A stretch of 49,876 nt of DNA. Origin: Prevotella sp. (lineage in GTDB: Bacteria > Bacteroidota > Bacteroidia > Bacteroidales > Bacteroidaceae). The DNA lies in assembly GCA_022779305.1 (NCBI GenBank), contig JALFSW010000024.1, positions 1 through 49,876 on the forward strand, read 5' to 3'. Positions 17,134-25,516 of this stretch are shown here, in pieces (positions within the stretch are counted from its first letter, which is position 1; each line of letters starts with the position of its first letter). Both the position numbers and the translations under genes were made by a program. Below the pieces are notes generated by a model. That model was not told where the DNA came from. It did no database searches and saw nothing but the letters and a program-made list of their open reading frames with translations.

Positions 17134-17355
17134 ATGAGCAAAAGTACACATTTCTTCGGACAGCCGGTGTATGGTCAGTTGATAAAATCACTTGAACATG
17201 ATAAAATTGTTGAAATGAGCCGCAAGAGTGGCGGTGAGCGGTATGTGAAGAGCTTTGACGGCTTCACCCATCTACTTACGATGCTGTATGCAGTCATCAT
17301 GCGCTTTGACTCCCTGCGCGAGATAGAGGCGGCAATAAAAGCTAAGATAATGTGA
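17134..17355 (+). pseudogene. Transposase N-terminal fragment (DUF4372/IS4-like)
   Basis: The ATG at 17134 starts MSKSTHFFGQPVYGQLIKSL. The fragment continues through 'GGERYVKSFDGFTHLLTMLY' and 'RFDSLREIEAAIKAK' and then stops after 73 residues. This is the N-terminal DUF4372 domain of IS4-family transposases, which normally run to about 380-420 residues, so the gene is dead. A TTG at 17098 opens the frame earlier but overlaps the hairpin and is not a likely start. The second copy at 49844 has nearly the same first residues. Confidence 0.8.
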
Positions 17356-17366
17356 GTGTTAATGAT

Positions 17367-17402
17367 GATGGTGCAGCTCAATGAACTGCACCATCTCTTT
17401 TT
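17367..17402 (+). terminator. Terminator between IS fragment and receptor gene
   Basis: GATGGTGCAG pairs with CTGCACCATC around a 9-nt loop, followed by TCTTTTTT. Because the upstream IS is truncated, this terminator probably predates it or serves convergent transcription. Confidence 0.7.
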
Positions 17403-17456
17403 TCGTGTTATCATCCGCCTTGAATGAAAGACTAAACCACCATTTAGAAGGCATCA

Positions 17457-19964
17457 TTATTCATTTCCGTAGTAATTGCTATTGAAGTCTACCTCTTGCT
17501 CATTATTACGGTTGCGATCTTTGTTTTTCTTTGATGAAGAACCAAAGTTCCATGTGAGCGTAAGGTTGGCAGTGCGCCCCGAACGCCAATTTTCTTGATA
17601 GCGGGTAAAAGTTTCGGTGTTGGTATAGCTGATGCGACGACGACTGTCAAGCAAGTCTTTTACGTTGAGCGAAACAGTTAGGGCATTGTTGAGGAAACTC
17701 TTTCGCAAACCAAGATCTATGCTACCATTACCCTTTTTGTAGCCCTGCGTTGCAGCCTGTCTGCCACGATAATTTCCAGTGGCTTGGAACGAAATGCCAT
17801 AAGGCAACATCAAACTCGCCTGTACACGTGCGCTCCACGTGAAGTTGCTATTTTCAACACCCGTAACCGTCTGTCCATCAATATCAAAGCTAAAACCATT
17901 GAGCTTGTAATAATAGAAATTAAGCGATGAACTAAGGTCGAGGATACGGAAAAGTTTGTTTTTTGCCGTAAGCTCAACACCCGTTGATGTGCTTTGCGCC
18001 ACATTGAAGTGGGTTTGATAGGTCAATCCGTCTGTTGAACTTTGGTAGGTGATGCGTTCGATGACATCATATGTTGGACGGTAATAAGCCGAAACAAGCA
18101 GCGAGTGTTGTGCCCAAGTGCGTAGATAGTTGAGCGAGAATGAATTGCTGAACTCTGGTGTAAGTTCAGGATTACCAAATGAAACCACAGTGGCATCGCT
18201 TGTGTTGCGGAAAGAGTTGAGTTGACCGCCCCATGGACGACGCAAACGGCGTGAATAGTTCAATTGCAATTGGTCATTAGCAGTGAGTTGATAGCTCATA
18301 AAAATGCTTGGGAAGAGTTGAAAATAATCCTTCTCAAAAGGTTTTTCGCGCAATGATGGGTTATGTTCCTGCGCCCATGTATAACTTTCGGTGTTCACCT
18401 TCCAATACTCAGCACGCAACCCTGCCATCAAGCCAAACTTACCAGCGTTGTAAGTCGCAGTGGTGTAGAGTGCGTGAATGTTGTTCTTATAAATGAAGCG
18501 ATTGAAATAAGCCTGATCTTCCACGAGATTGTTACCCGCCCAGCTTGTATTGTCGGCATAGCTCTCTTGGGGTGTGTTCTCCTTAGAGAAGTTTCCTTGG
18601 TAACCCGCCTGCAATTTAAAGGCTTTGGAGATCTGATTTTCATAATCAAGCTTCACCTCTACAGAACGGTTATTGATGTTCAACGGACGATAGAGATACG
18701 AACCTGTTGCACCCGCTACGATAGTGGGTTGCCCAGCTGCGTCAAGATAGGTCGTGGTGTCTTGATAAACATTGTTTTGTTCTGACTTCCAACGGTCATA
18801 ACTCACGCTGAAATCCAATGTGTGGTTCTTTCCAAACGTATGGCGATAGCCGAAATCAAGGTGCATCATGCGCATATCGCCCCCATCAGAAGTGGTTCTG
18901 TACATAATAGAGGTGTCGAACGGATTACCAATCGTACCATAATGGTAAGGTGTCAGGTTGTTCTCATTGCGACGACCCAACATAAACATTCCTCCGAGCG
19001 AGAAATCGTCTTTCGTTGTAGCATGTAGCGTGAGCCCTGCACGTGCAAAGAGATTATTTCCACGACTGTTTTTTTCCGTATCATAATCCTGATAGGTATT
19101 GGTGTTAAAATAGGTCTGACGGCTGATGCCACCTCCGTTTCTTTGTTCATGACGATAGCCCACACTGGCGTAAGCATCGAGTAACGAGCTGTTGTAATTG
19201 ATATTGAACGATGTATTGGCACCCTTACGTGTGTCGGCACCCGCCTGAACACTACCATAGTAGCCCGCTTTTCTGTTTTTCTTAAGAATGATGTTGATGA
19301 TACCTGCCGAACCTTCAGCCGAGAATTTAGCCGAAGGGTTATCAATCACTTCGATGCTTTCGATGCTTTCGGCTGGTATTTGTTGGAGAACGGTTGCACG
19401 ATTATCGCTTGTCAATCCAGATGCACGACCATCAATCCACACTTCCACACTTGAATTACCACGTAGCGACACATTACCATCATTGTCTACTTCCACACTT
19501 GGGATGTTGCTCAACACATCTGACGCCACACCACCCGCATTGGCAATTTGTTGATCAACGTTGAACGTTTTTCGATCGACTGCCAATTTCATGTCGGAAC
19601 GCTGTGCCGTTACCACAACTTCGTCCAGCGACTTTGTGTCTTCAACCATATAGAGGGCAGCAAAACTCTCTTCAGTTTTTGAACTCGATATGGTGAACTT
19701 ACGGGTGAGGTCTTTATAGCCCGTGAAAGTTGCCGTAAGGGTGTATGTTCCGTTTGGAAGTCCGTCAATGAAGAATTGTCCTTCCGCATCGGTTATCGAT
19801 CCTTTATAATTCTTTGTGTCTCCTTCTTTCTTAATGAGAATGTTAATAAACTGCAGGGTAAGCCCCGATGATTTCTCGAATACTTTTCCTTTTACTGATC
19901 CTTGTGCGAATGCCATCACCGCATTTAATACGAAGAATAGCGAAAATAATATAATCCTGTTCAT
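17457..19964 (-). CDS. Outer-membrane beta-barrel receptor (TonB-dependent type)
   Basis: An 835-residue protein with a signal peptide (MNRIILFSLFFVLNAVMAFA). A CarboxypepD_reg-like domain covers about 22-110. The plug includes 'LDEVVVTAQRSDMKLAVDRKTF' and 'IEVIDNPSAKFSAEGSAGIINI' (about 112-230). The long C-terminal part matches the outer-membrane protein beta-barrel family 3 (OMP_b-brl_3), widespread in Bacteroidetes and of mostly unknown ligand. The C-terminus is unusual: after the last barrel strand ('LTLTWNFGSS') there is a charged, Asn-rich tail of about 26 residues. No SusD-like partner. It reads towards the IS fragment and terminates near it. Confidence 0.8.
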   Translation of the reverse strand: MNRIILFSLFFVLNAVMAFAQGSVKGKVFEKSSGLTLQFINILIKKEGDTKNYKGSITDAEGQFFIDGLPNGTYTLTATFTGYKDLTRKFTISSSKTEESFAALYMVEDTKSLDEVVVTAQRSDMKLAVDRKTFNVDQQIANAGGVASDVLSNIPSVEVDNDGNVSLRGNSSVEVWIDGRASGLTSDNRATVLQQIPAESIESIEVIDNPSAKFSAEGSAGIINIILKKNRKAGYYGSVQAGADTRKGANTSFNINYNSSLLDAYASVGYRHEQRNGGGISRQTYFNTNTYQDYDTEKNSRGNNLFARAGLTLHATTKDDFSLGGMFMLGRRNENNLTPYHYGTIGNPFDTSIMYRTTSDGGDMRMMHLDFGYRHTFGKNHTLDFSVSYDRWKSEQNNVYQDTTTYLDAAGQPTIVAGATGSYLYRPLNINNRSVEVKLDYENQISKAFKLQAGYQGNFSKENTPQESYADNTSWAGNNLVEDQAYFNRFIYKNNIHALYTTATYNAGKFGLMAGLRAEYWKVNTESYTWAQEHNPSLREKPFEKDYFQLFPSIFMSYQLTANDQLQLNYSRRLRRPWGGQLNSFRNTSDATVVSFGNPELTPEFSNSFSLNYLRTWAQHSLLVSAYYRPTYDVIERITYQSSTDGLTYQTHFNVAQSTSTGVELTAKNKLFRILDLSSSLNFYYYKLNGFSFDIDGQTVTGVENSNFTWSARVQASLMLPYGISFQATGNYRGRQAATQGYKKGNGSIDLGLRKSFLNNALTVSLNVKDLLDSRRRISYTNTETFTRYQENWRSGRTANLTLTWNFGSSSKKNKDRNRNNEQEVDFNSNYYGNE

Positions 19965-20054
19965 AACTATTCGTTAAGACGAAAATGGAAAAGAAAAGTT
20001 TAATGGTAAGCTAAAAAAAAACTGCAAATCAACAAAAGAAAGATATTTTTTAAT

Positions 20055-20062
20055 TATCTTTG
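20055..20062 (+). promoter_or_regulatory. -7 element of the tRNA-Arg promoter
   Basis: TATCTTTG 45 nt upstream of the tRNA. No TTG stands at the usual distance, so only the -7 box is supported. Confidence 0.5.
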
Positions 20063-20106
20063 CAGTTGTAATTCGGCTGCAATGCAGTTTGCAACACAAA
20101 GTATAT

Positions 20107-20178
20107 ACTCTGATAGTTTAATGGATAAAACGTAGGTTTCCTAAACCTTTGATCCGGGTTCGATTCCCGGTCAGAGTA
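20107..20178 (+). tRNA. tRNA-Arg (CCT anticodon)
   Basis: Acceptor ACTCTGA/TCAGAGT, D-stem GTTT/AAAC, anticodon loop TTCCTAA (CCT, reading AGG) and T-arm CCGGG-TTCGATT-CCCGG. The first anticodon-stem pair is a T-T mismatch. CCA is not encoded, as expected for this phylum. Confidence 0.93.
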
Positions 20179-20316
20179 CACTTTTTATGCGTAATAGCTG
20201 TTCAGAGATAAAGCCAGAAATAGAATTCACAGGCAATATGCTGAAAAAATAATTGCTCATATTCAGCTTGTTAAACAATAAAATACAGGTGAATTGCGAA
20301 ATAATAGTCCATAAAT
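20179..20316. other. Spacer between two tRNA genes
   Basis: No ORF or strong hairpin. The next tRNA has its own promoter. Confidence 0.5.
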
Positions 20317-20347
20317 TTGGAATTTCAATAAAAAAGAATTAACTTTG
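20317..20347 (+). promoter_or_regulatory. tRNA-Asp promoter
   Basis: TTG (20317-20319), a 20-nt spacer and TAACTTTG (20340-20347), 38 nt before the tRNA. Confidence 0.72.
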
Positions 20348-20384
20348 CAACCGCTTTCAGAATAAAGCATCGACATTTGTTCGA

Positions 20385-20458
20385 GGTGCGTTAGTTCAGT
20401 TGGTTAGAATGCCTGCCTGTCACGCAGGAGGTCACGGGTTCGAGTCCCGTACGCACCG
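20385..20458 (+). tRNA. tRNA-Asp (GTC anticodon)
   Basis: Acceptor GGTGCGT/ACGCACC, anticodon stem CCTGC/GCAGG with loop CTGTCAC (GTC) and T-arm CGGG-TTCGAGT-CCCG. The discriminator base is G; CCA is not encoded. Confidence 0.95.
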
Positions 20459-20470
20459 CATCTTTCATAG

Positions 20471-20506
20471 GTCTTGTATCGCTTTCAGCGGTATGAGACT
20501 TTTTTA
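20471..20506 (+). terminator. tRNA-Asp terminator
   Basis: A 13-bp stem (GTCTTGTATCGCT with AGCGGTATGAGAC, three G-U pairs), loop TTC, then seven T. Confidence 0.85.
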
Positions 20507-20582
20507 TTTCCCTATTTTTTTGAAAAGCCTTTCAACTATTCTTGAATTTATATAGAAAGGCGGAAAAATGGAGCAATAAGAC

Positions 20583-20613
20583 TTGTTTTTTAAGCGTTAA
20601 TTGGTTATCTTTG
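20583..20613 (+). promoter_or_regulatory. pyrE promoter
   Basis: TTG (20583-20585), a 20-nt spacer and TATCTTTG (20606-20613), giving a leader of about 70 nt. Confidence 0.72.
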
Positions 20614-20687
20614 CAGTGCTGATTGGCGAATGAACGACACACAAGTGCAGTCGATTTGGTCAATCGCAGCATTAAACAGAAAAACGT

Positions 20688-21320
20688 ATGGAAGATTTAA
20701 AGAAAATATTTGCAGAGAAACTCTTGGCAATCCAAGCCATCAAGTTACAGCCAAATGCCCCATTTACGTGGGCAAGCGGATGGAAATCGCCTTTCTATTG
20801 CGACAATCGCAAGACGCTCTCGTTTCACGATGTGCGTTCATTCGTGAAATTGGAACTCACCCATGCTGTTTTAGCCCACTTTCCAGAGGCTACGGCTGTG
20901 GCAGGGGTGGCGACTGGTGCCATCGCACAAGGTGCTTTGGTGGCAGACGAGTTGGCAATGCCTTATGCCTATGTGCGTCCAAAGCCAAAAGACCACGGAA
21001 TGAAAAACCAAATCGAAGGAGAACTGCCACAAGGCGCAAAGGTTGTGGTGGTGGAAGATTTGATTTCCACTGGCGGGTCGTCTTTGAAGGCGGTTGCAGC
21101 TTTGCGTGAAGCGGGCTTTGAAGTGGTGGGCATGGTTGCCTCGTTCACGTATGGTTTCAGCGTTGCCGAAGAGGCTTTCAAGGCTGCTGACGTACCACTT
21201 GTAACGCTCACAAATTATCAAAGTGTGGTTGAAAAGGCTTTAGAAATTGGTTATATCAAACCTGATGATGTGCCAATGCTCAATGAATGGCGTAACGACC
21301 CAGCTAATTGGAATAAATAA
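20688..21320 (+). CDS. pyrE: Orotate phosphoribosyltransferase
   Basis: A 210-residue protein catalysing orotate plus PRPP to OMP, the fifth step of de novo UMP synthesis. The N-terminal 'FTWASGWKSPFYCDNRKTLS' segment (about 25-44) is the OPRTase signature, and 'VVVVEDLISTGGSS' (about 119-132) is the PRPP loop. Length is normal. It has its own promoter at 20583. The next gene follows after 98 bp, and its two companions follow closely, so they could share the pyrE transcript. Confidence 0.95.
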   Translation: MEDLKKIFAEKLLAIQAIKLQPNAPFTWASGWKSPFYCDNRKTLSFHDVRSFVKLELTHAVLAHFPEATAVAGVATGAIAQGALVADELAMPYAYVRPKPKDHGMKNQIEGELPQGAKVVVVEDLISTGGSSLKAVAALREAGFEVVGMVASFTYGFSVAEEAFKAADVPLVTLTNYQSVVEKALEIGYIKPDDVPMLNEWRNDPANWNK

Positions 21321-21418
21321 ATAGAAATTCTCGATGATTTCATATTTAAATCTACATTACTCAGTGGAAGAATAGTTATCATTTCACTGGGCTTAAATAG
21401 TTAGAATAAAGGAAAAGT

Positions 21419-21832
21419 ATGAGTAAATTTGAAAGTAGCATAAAACAAATAGCCTATCCTCAGGCGCAAGTCTTCAATATGTTGAGCGACTTGACAAACA
21501 TTGAAAAAATCAAATCAAAAGTGCCAGAAGATAAACTCAAGGAACTCACTTTTGACCGTGATACACTCTCTGTGAACGTGCCACCCGTGGGACAAATAAC
21601 AATGCGCATCATTGAAAGAGAAGCACCAAAAATGATTAAGTTTGCGAGCGAAAACTCGCCAATGGCTTTTAATTTTTGGATTCAGGTGCTACCTGTCGAT
21701 GATTTCCATTCAAAAATGCGGCTCACCATCGATGCCGATATTCCTTTCTTTGCCAAAGCAATGGTTTCAGGTCCATTGAAAGAAGGCATTGAAAAGATTG
21801 CCGATGCGTTGGCAATGATACCCTACGAATAA
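21419..21832 (+). CDS. SRPBCC-fold (START-like) hypothetical protein
   Basis: A 137-residue cytoplasmic protein with the pattern of SRPBCC ligand-binding proteins: an initial strand 'FESSIKQIAYPQAQVFNMLSDL' leading into a helix, a central antiparallel sheet and a long C-terminal helix ('PLKEGIEKIADALAMIPYE'). Orthologues are common in Bacteroidales next to pyrE, and their ligand is unknown. It is 9 bp upstream of the lipoprotein gene, so cotranscription is likely. Confidence 0.7.
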   Translation: MSKFESSIKQIAYPQAQVFNMLSDLTNIEKIKSKVPEDKLKELTFDRDTLSVNVPPVGQITMRIIEREAPKMIKFASENSPMAFNFWIQVLPVDDFHSKMRLTIDADIPFFAKAMVSGPLKEGIEKIADALAMIPYE

Positions 21833-21841
21833 AAGAAAAGT

Positions 21842-22432
21842 ATGCGAAAAAATAAGTATCATCTCTTAATGTGGTGTCTGTCGCTCATGACAGTGTTGCT
21901 TTCGGCTTGTGGCGAAAATGCAGACTTTCGCTACAGCGACTTTCATCCCAACTTGACGATAGACAACAGTCTTCATCTTGATGCCACATTGGCAAGTGGA
22001 ATGAATGCTCTTTCGCCTGGCATATTCGTCATTGTGCAGGCAACAAATAAAGGAGGAGCGTATTATTTTACTTTTCAGAACAACCAAGGATTGCGTTCTG
22101 AAAAGCGATTTACTGCCATTGATGTGCGTTTGCAAAATCAGCTACACATGGGGATGAACAACGGCGTCATCGTGGGTTATGGAAATTTAGACAACCCATC
22201 CATCTTTTTCGCATACGATCAGCAATGTCCTAATTGCTTTGATTACAATGTTTTGCCCGTGAAAAACTTTCCACTTGCATTTGATGGATATGGCTATGCC
22301 ACGTGTCGGCATTGCAACCGCAGTTATAACCTAAACACTGATGGTAACATTGTGAAAGGACAGGGCGGCAAGCCGCTCACACGCTATCGCGCAGCCACCA
22401 CAGGCGCAAACGGAATATTAAGAGTGAATTGA
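21842..22432 (+). CDS. Lipoprotein with a Rieske-like domain carrying CxxC pairs
   Basis: A 196-residue protein with a lipoprotein signal (lipobox 'LLSAC', Cys23). The C-terminal half has 'CPNC' (about 131-134) and 'CRHC' (about 155-158), then a Gly-rich 'GQGGKPLTRYRA' strand. That order resembles the Rieske ferredoxin fold, but the usual CxH...CxxH ligands are replaced by CxxC...CxxC, which would suit Zn or a rubredoxin-like Fe centre. The function is not known. It lies between the SRPBCC and GT90 genes, 9 bp and 4 bp away, so the three are probably one operon. Confidence 0.7.
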   Translation: MRKNKYHLLMWCLSLMTVLLSACGENADFRYSDFHPNLTIDNSLHLDATLASGMNALSPGIFVIVQATNKGGAYYFTFQNNQGLRSEKRFTAIDVRLQNQLHMGMNNGVIVGYGNLDNPSIFFAYDQQCPNCFDYNVLPVKNFPLAFDGYGYATCRHCNRSYNLNTDGNIVKGQGGKPLTRYRAATTGANGILRVN

Positions 22433-22436
22433 GGAA

Positions 22437-23438
22437 ATGGATTATAAAATCGCTCGTAAATTGTATTACTTGTTCAATAGCGGTAAGAATTCAAAGTTGG
22501 TTTACTACTTTTCTTCTTATTGGGCTATTGTACTGCCGCATTGGTTTTTAAAATGGCAGCTGCGCCAAATGAAAACAGCTTTTCAGCGGCGAGAGGATAA
22601 GGACTACATTGCAGAGCGGGTGGCATATTACAATCGTCTTTCATCCTCGGCAACCTTTGACCGCAAACAATTCTTGGCTTCGGCCACAATGCTTTCTCAT
22701 CAAGAAATGACGGGTCAGAAAGTTTATTACCTCGATTCGTTTCGTTATGCAAAGTCGTTCGACCAGCGTTTGCGTTGGGTATTGCTGCCAGGAGATATTG
22801 TGCATGTACCTGAATTGCCATCGATTACGAAAAGTCGTCCGTTGGCTGTTGATAATACTAATTCGGTGTTGATGAAATTAGATCGGGTGCGCCATTTTAT
22901 TTTTGTGAAAGACAAAAAAACGTTTCGTGAAAAGAAGAACATCGCTATTTTTCGAGGTCTCATCGGTCAAGATGGTGGCGGCGATTTAAAGAAAAATCGC
23001 CATGCGTTCGTGGAAAAATATTTCGGTCATGAGATGTGCGATGTGGGTGTTTTGGATAAGCAATATCCAAAATGGTACACCAGAAAGCTCACCATTAAAG
23101 AACATCTTGATTATAAATTCATCATGGCACTTGAGGGAAACGACGTTGCGAGCAACCTGAAATGGGTAATGTCATCGAACTCGGTGGCTGTTATGCCTCG
23201 TCCAACGTGCGAAACGTGGTTCATGGAAGGACTTCTGAAACCGAATGTACATTACATTGAGATAAAGCCCGACTTCTCTGATCTGCCCGAACGCTTGCAA
23301 TACTATATTGACCACCCTGCTGAGGCTGAAGCGATCTTGGAGAATGCTCATCGGTTTGTAGAACAATTCAAAGATGCTAAGCGAGAAAGCCTCATCTCGT
23401 TATTGGTGCTTGAGAAATATTTCGCTGAAACTCAATGA
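22437..23438 (+). CDS. Glycosyltransferase family 90 (CAP10/LPS-modifying type)
   Basis: A 333-residue protein matching the GT90/'LPS glycosyltransferase A' pattern. Visible: 'KKNIAIFRGLIGQDGGG' (about 163-179), 'YTRKLTIKEHLDYKFIMALEGNDVASNL' (about 217-244) and 'SNSVAVMPRPTCETWFMEGL' (about 249-268), which is the conserved nucleotide-sugar and acceptor region. It probably adds a sugar to a lipopolysaccharide or capsule acceptor. There is no signal peptide; the protein is probably peripheral to the inner membrane. It overlaps nothing and converges on the sulfatase gene with a 2-bp gap, with no visible terminator between them. Confidence 0.82.
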   Translation: MDYKIARKLYYLFNSGKNSKLVYYFSSYWAIVLPHWFLKWQLRQMKTAFQRREDKDYIAERVAYYNRLSSSATFDRKQFLASATMLSHQEMTGQKVYYLDSFRYAKSFDQRLRWVLLPGDIVHVPELPSITKSRPLAVDNTNSVLMKLDRVRHFIFVKDKKTFREKKNIAIFRGLIGQDGGGDLKKNRHAFVEKYFGHEMCDVGVLDKQYPKWYTRKLTIKEHLDYKFIMALEGNDVASNLKWVMSSNSVAVMPRPTCETWFMEGLLKPNVHYIEIKPDFSDLPERLQYYIDHPAEAEAILENAHRFVEQFKDAKRESLISLLVLEKYFAETQ

Positions 23439-23440
23439 AG

Positions 23441-25417
23441 TTAATTTAACTTATCATTCACCATACGATACATATATTGATAGATGATCGCTTTGAGTTC
23501 CTTTTCCATCTTTTTCTCCACAGCTACACGCCCTGCGAGGTTTTCTTTCATCAGCGTATCGGTAAGGCGGTAAAGCCCTGTAACTTTCTTACCATCAAAT
23601 TGTAGCGTATAGCCATACTTTGTGTATTGGTAAGTGTTATTGATGTAGTTCAGTGCGTAGGTTTCCGATGCTGGGGTATGGAACAAATCACATCCAAATG
23701 CCAAATAAGGACGGTCGTATCCCATAATTCCGAGTAGGGTTGGTAGGATGTCTATTTGTTGAGCAATGCCTTCTTGCATCCCCACTGGCAGCTCACCCGA
23801 AGGATCAAATATGATGAGTGGAGCAGAAAATTCGCCAATTGCAGTTTTGTATTCAGGGTGATTGCTCTGATTGGTGTGATCACTAGTGATTACAAATATC
23901 GTATTCTTATACCAATCGTGTTTGCTGGCAGCCTCAAAGAAACGTCCAATTGCCATATCTGTATAGCGAATACACTTGTGAATGGGCAAGGCTTCTTCTT
24001 TAAAGGTGGTTTTGTAGGCTTCAGGGACAACAAAAGGATGATGCGACGAAACTGTGAAAACAGCCGTCATAAAGGGTGGTTTCATTTCGTCCATCTTCTC
24101 ACAATAATATTGCAAAAATGGTTCGTCCCATATTCCCCAATTGCCATCAAAATCTTTGTCGCCTCCGAAACGCTTGTCGGCAACATAATCTTGGCGACCG
24201 TAATAGTTCTGAAAACCTATCTTGTTGGCAAAAGCAAGAAAACCCATTGACCCACGATTAGCTCCATGGAAGAAAGCCGTGGAATAGCCCCATTTTGAAA
24301 GTAGTCCTGGTAGTCCCGTATATTCGTTCATAGATGCGGGCGTAAGCACAAATGGCTCCACAAACATAGGAATACTACACAATACAGAAGGCATTCCGTC
24401 GATGCTTTTGTGTCCGTTGGCATAGGAATACTGCCACACACAGCTTTTGGCTATGAGTCGATCGATATTCGGTGTGTAGCCCTCGTATCGCCCTTGTTCA
24501 AGCGTTGGATTGTAAGCACCAATGTATTCGCGCCCAAAACTCTCTACAATGAGTATGATGATGTTCTTCTTCGTTGGTTGCTCAACCTTTCGAGGGGTAT
24601 GAATGGGATTGAAAACCATTGCCGAAGCTGCTGGAGAGGGGAAATAATCTGGTACGAAAAAAACGCTTTTACCAATGGTTCTCAAAAGTGCGAAGGGCGT
24701 ATTGAGGACAATGGCACATTCGACAGGGCGTCTCACATATTCATTGGCATTACTGATGGTTATCGGACGCACACCACTTTGCAATCCTCCCCTTGCTCCG
24801 CCCACACAAAAGACTGCCATAAGTGCCAATGCAAGGATGTTGATAAGAGTGAATTGCAGGCGATGGGGTTTTAATGAAAAATCTTTTGCAGTGGTTTTGG
24901 GTGTTCGATAGACTTTAAATAAAAGCAAACAAACCACAATGAATAACACAACAAAATACCAATGACGCACAAGTTCTGTCCCAAAGATCGTTGCTATATT
25001 ATCTTCGTTACTAAATTCTTGAAAAACACTGGTCGTGGTGCGTCTTAGCGTGAATGGAAAATAAACCGAATCGGCAAGATTGAGGGCAAAACCAAGCGCA
25101 TTTGGAAGCACGAATACCCACCGACAAAGCCGATGATAAAATGCCGTTTCCTTTTGCCAAAGCGGAAAGAGCATTAAAAATATATAGAGCGCATTAGTAT
25201 AAACAATCGCACTTGTATCAAATTTAAGTCCGCCTAACAGCAAATTAAAAAGATGCGAAAAGTCTAATCCCTCGCTAAAAAAACTATAATTTTCCAATAA
25301 ATAGGCTATTCTTGCAATTCCATAAACTGTGTAAGCAAGCAAAAGGTTCATCACTAGCGCTGCCATGGGCTGCAGTGAGAGCATCATATACTTATAGTTT
25401 GTTCGTTTCATTTCCAT
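23441..25417 (-). CDS. LTA synthase-family sulfatase (phosphoglycerol/phosphoethanolamine transferase type)
   Basis: A 658-residue inner-membrane protein. About five helices fill the first ~210 residues, then an alkaline-phosphatase/sulfatase domain: 'KNIIILIVESFGREYIGAYNP' gives the first metal-binding Glu, 'YANGHKSIDGMPSVL' holds the likely nucleophile Ser, and 'VITSDHTNQ' supplies the Asp/His metal ligands. Family members transfer phosphoglycerol or phosphoethanolamine to glycolipids on the outer face of the membrane. Bacteroidetes lack classical lipoteichoic acid, so the acceptor is more likely lipid A, a glycan or another lipid. It converges on the GT90 gene. A short repeat element lies directly upstream (25430-25516). 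Confidence 0.83.
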   Translation of the reverse strand: MEMKRTNYKYMMLSLQPMAALVMNLLLAYTVYGIARIAYLLENYSFFSEGLDFSHLFNLLLGGLKFDTSAIVYTNALYIFLMLFPLWQKETAFYHRLCRWVFVLPNALGFALNLADSVYFPFTLRRTTTSVFQEFSNEDNIATIFGTELVRHWYFVVLFIVVCLLLFKVYRTPKTTAKDFSLKPHRLQFTLINILALALMAVFCVGGARGGLQSGVRPITISNANEYVRRPVECAIVLNTPFALLRTIGKSVFFVPDYFPSPAASAMVFNPIHTPRKVEQPTKKNIIILIVESFGREYIGAYNPTLEQGRYEGYTPNIDRLIAKSCVWQYSYANGHKSIDGMPSVLCSIPMFVEPFVLTPASMNEYTGLPGLLSKWGYSTAFFHGANRGSMGFLAFANKIGFQNYYGRQDYVADKRFGGDKDFDGNWGIWDEPFLQYYCEKMDEMKPPFMTAVFTVSSHHPFVVPEAYKTTFKEEALPIHKCIRYTDMAIGRFFEAASKHDWYKNTIFVITSDHTNQSNHPEYKTAIGEFSAPLIIFDPSGELPVGMQEGIAQQIDILPTLLGIMGYDRPYLAFGCDLFHTPASETYALNYINNTYQYTKYGYTLQFDGKKVTGLYRLTDTLMKENLAGRVAVEKKMEKELKAIIYQYMYRMVNDKLN

Positions 25418-25429
25418 TTTTATATATTA

Positions 25430-25516
25430 GACCCAAATCGGTCATTAGGTCGTAAGAGTTCTTTTTTAATCTTATTTATCCACTTCAGTTTGGGTTCTAA
25501 TGGTCAAATTGGCTTA
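25430..25516 (+). mobile_element. MITE-like element, 87-bp deletion form
   Basis: The left end GACCCAAATCGGTCATTAG is intact; the right end CTAATGGTCAAATTGGCTT is decayed. Only ~50 bp of interior remains, matching the T-rich left part of the full copies. The stop codon of the DUF4294 gene (25514-25516) lies inside the right terminal repeat. The element fills the gap between DUF4294 and the sulfatase gene, both read on the minus strand. Confidence 0.75.

Larger units (their letters stand above)
17029..17355 (+). mobile_element. Truncated IS4-family insertion sequence, left end
   Basis: The left end ACTGTCCGCTAAAC (17029-17042) matches the end of a second copy at 49741. It is followed by a hairpin (17064-17095) and the first 74 codons of a transposase. 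The rest of the element, including the catalytic DDE region and the right end, is missing. The junction with older DNA is near 17340-17355. Confidence 0.75.

Noticed and set aside
20107..20458. tRNA-flanked genomic island
   Set aside because: The genes after the two tRNAs (pyrE and partners) are core, no integrase is present, and no direct repeat of a tRNA 3' end was found downstream.
23441..25417. True lipoteichoic acid synthase
   Set aside because: The fold matches, but Bacteroidales are Gram-negative without classical LTA. Substrate assignment is left open.
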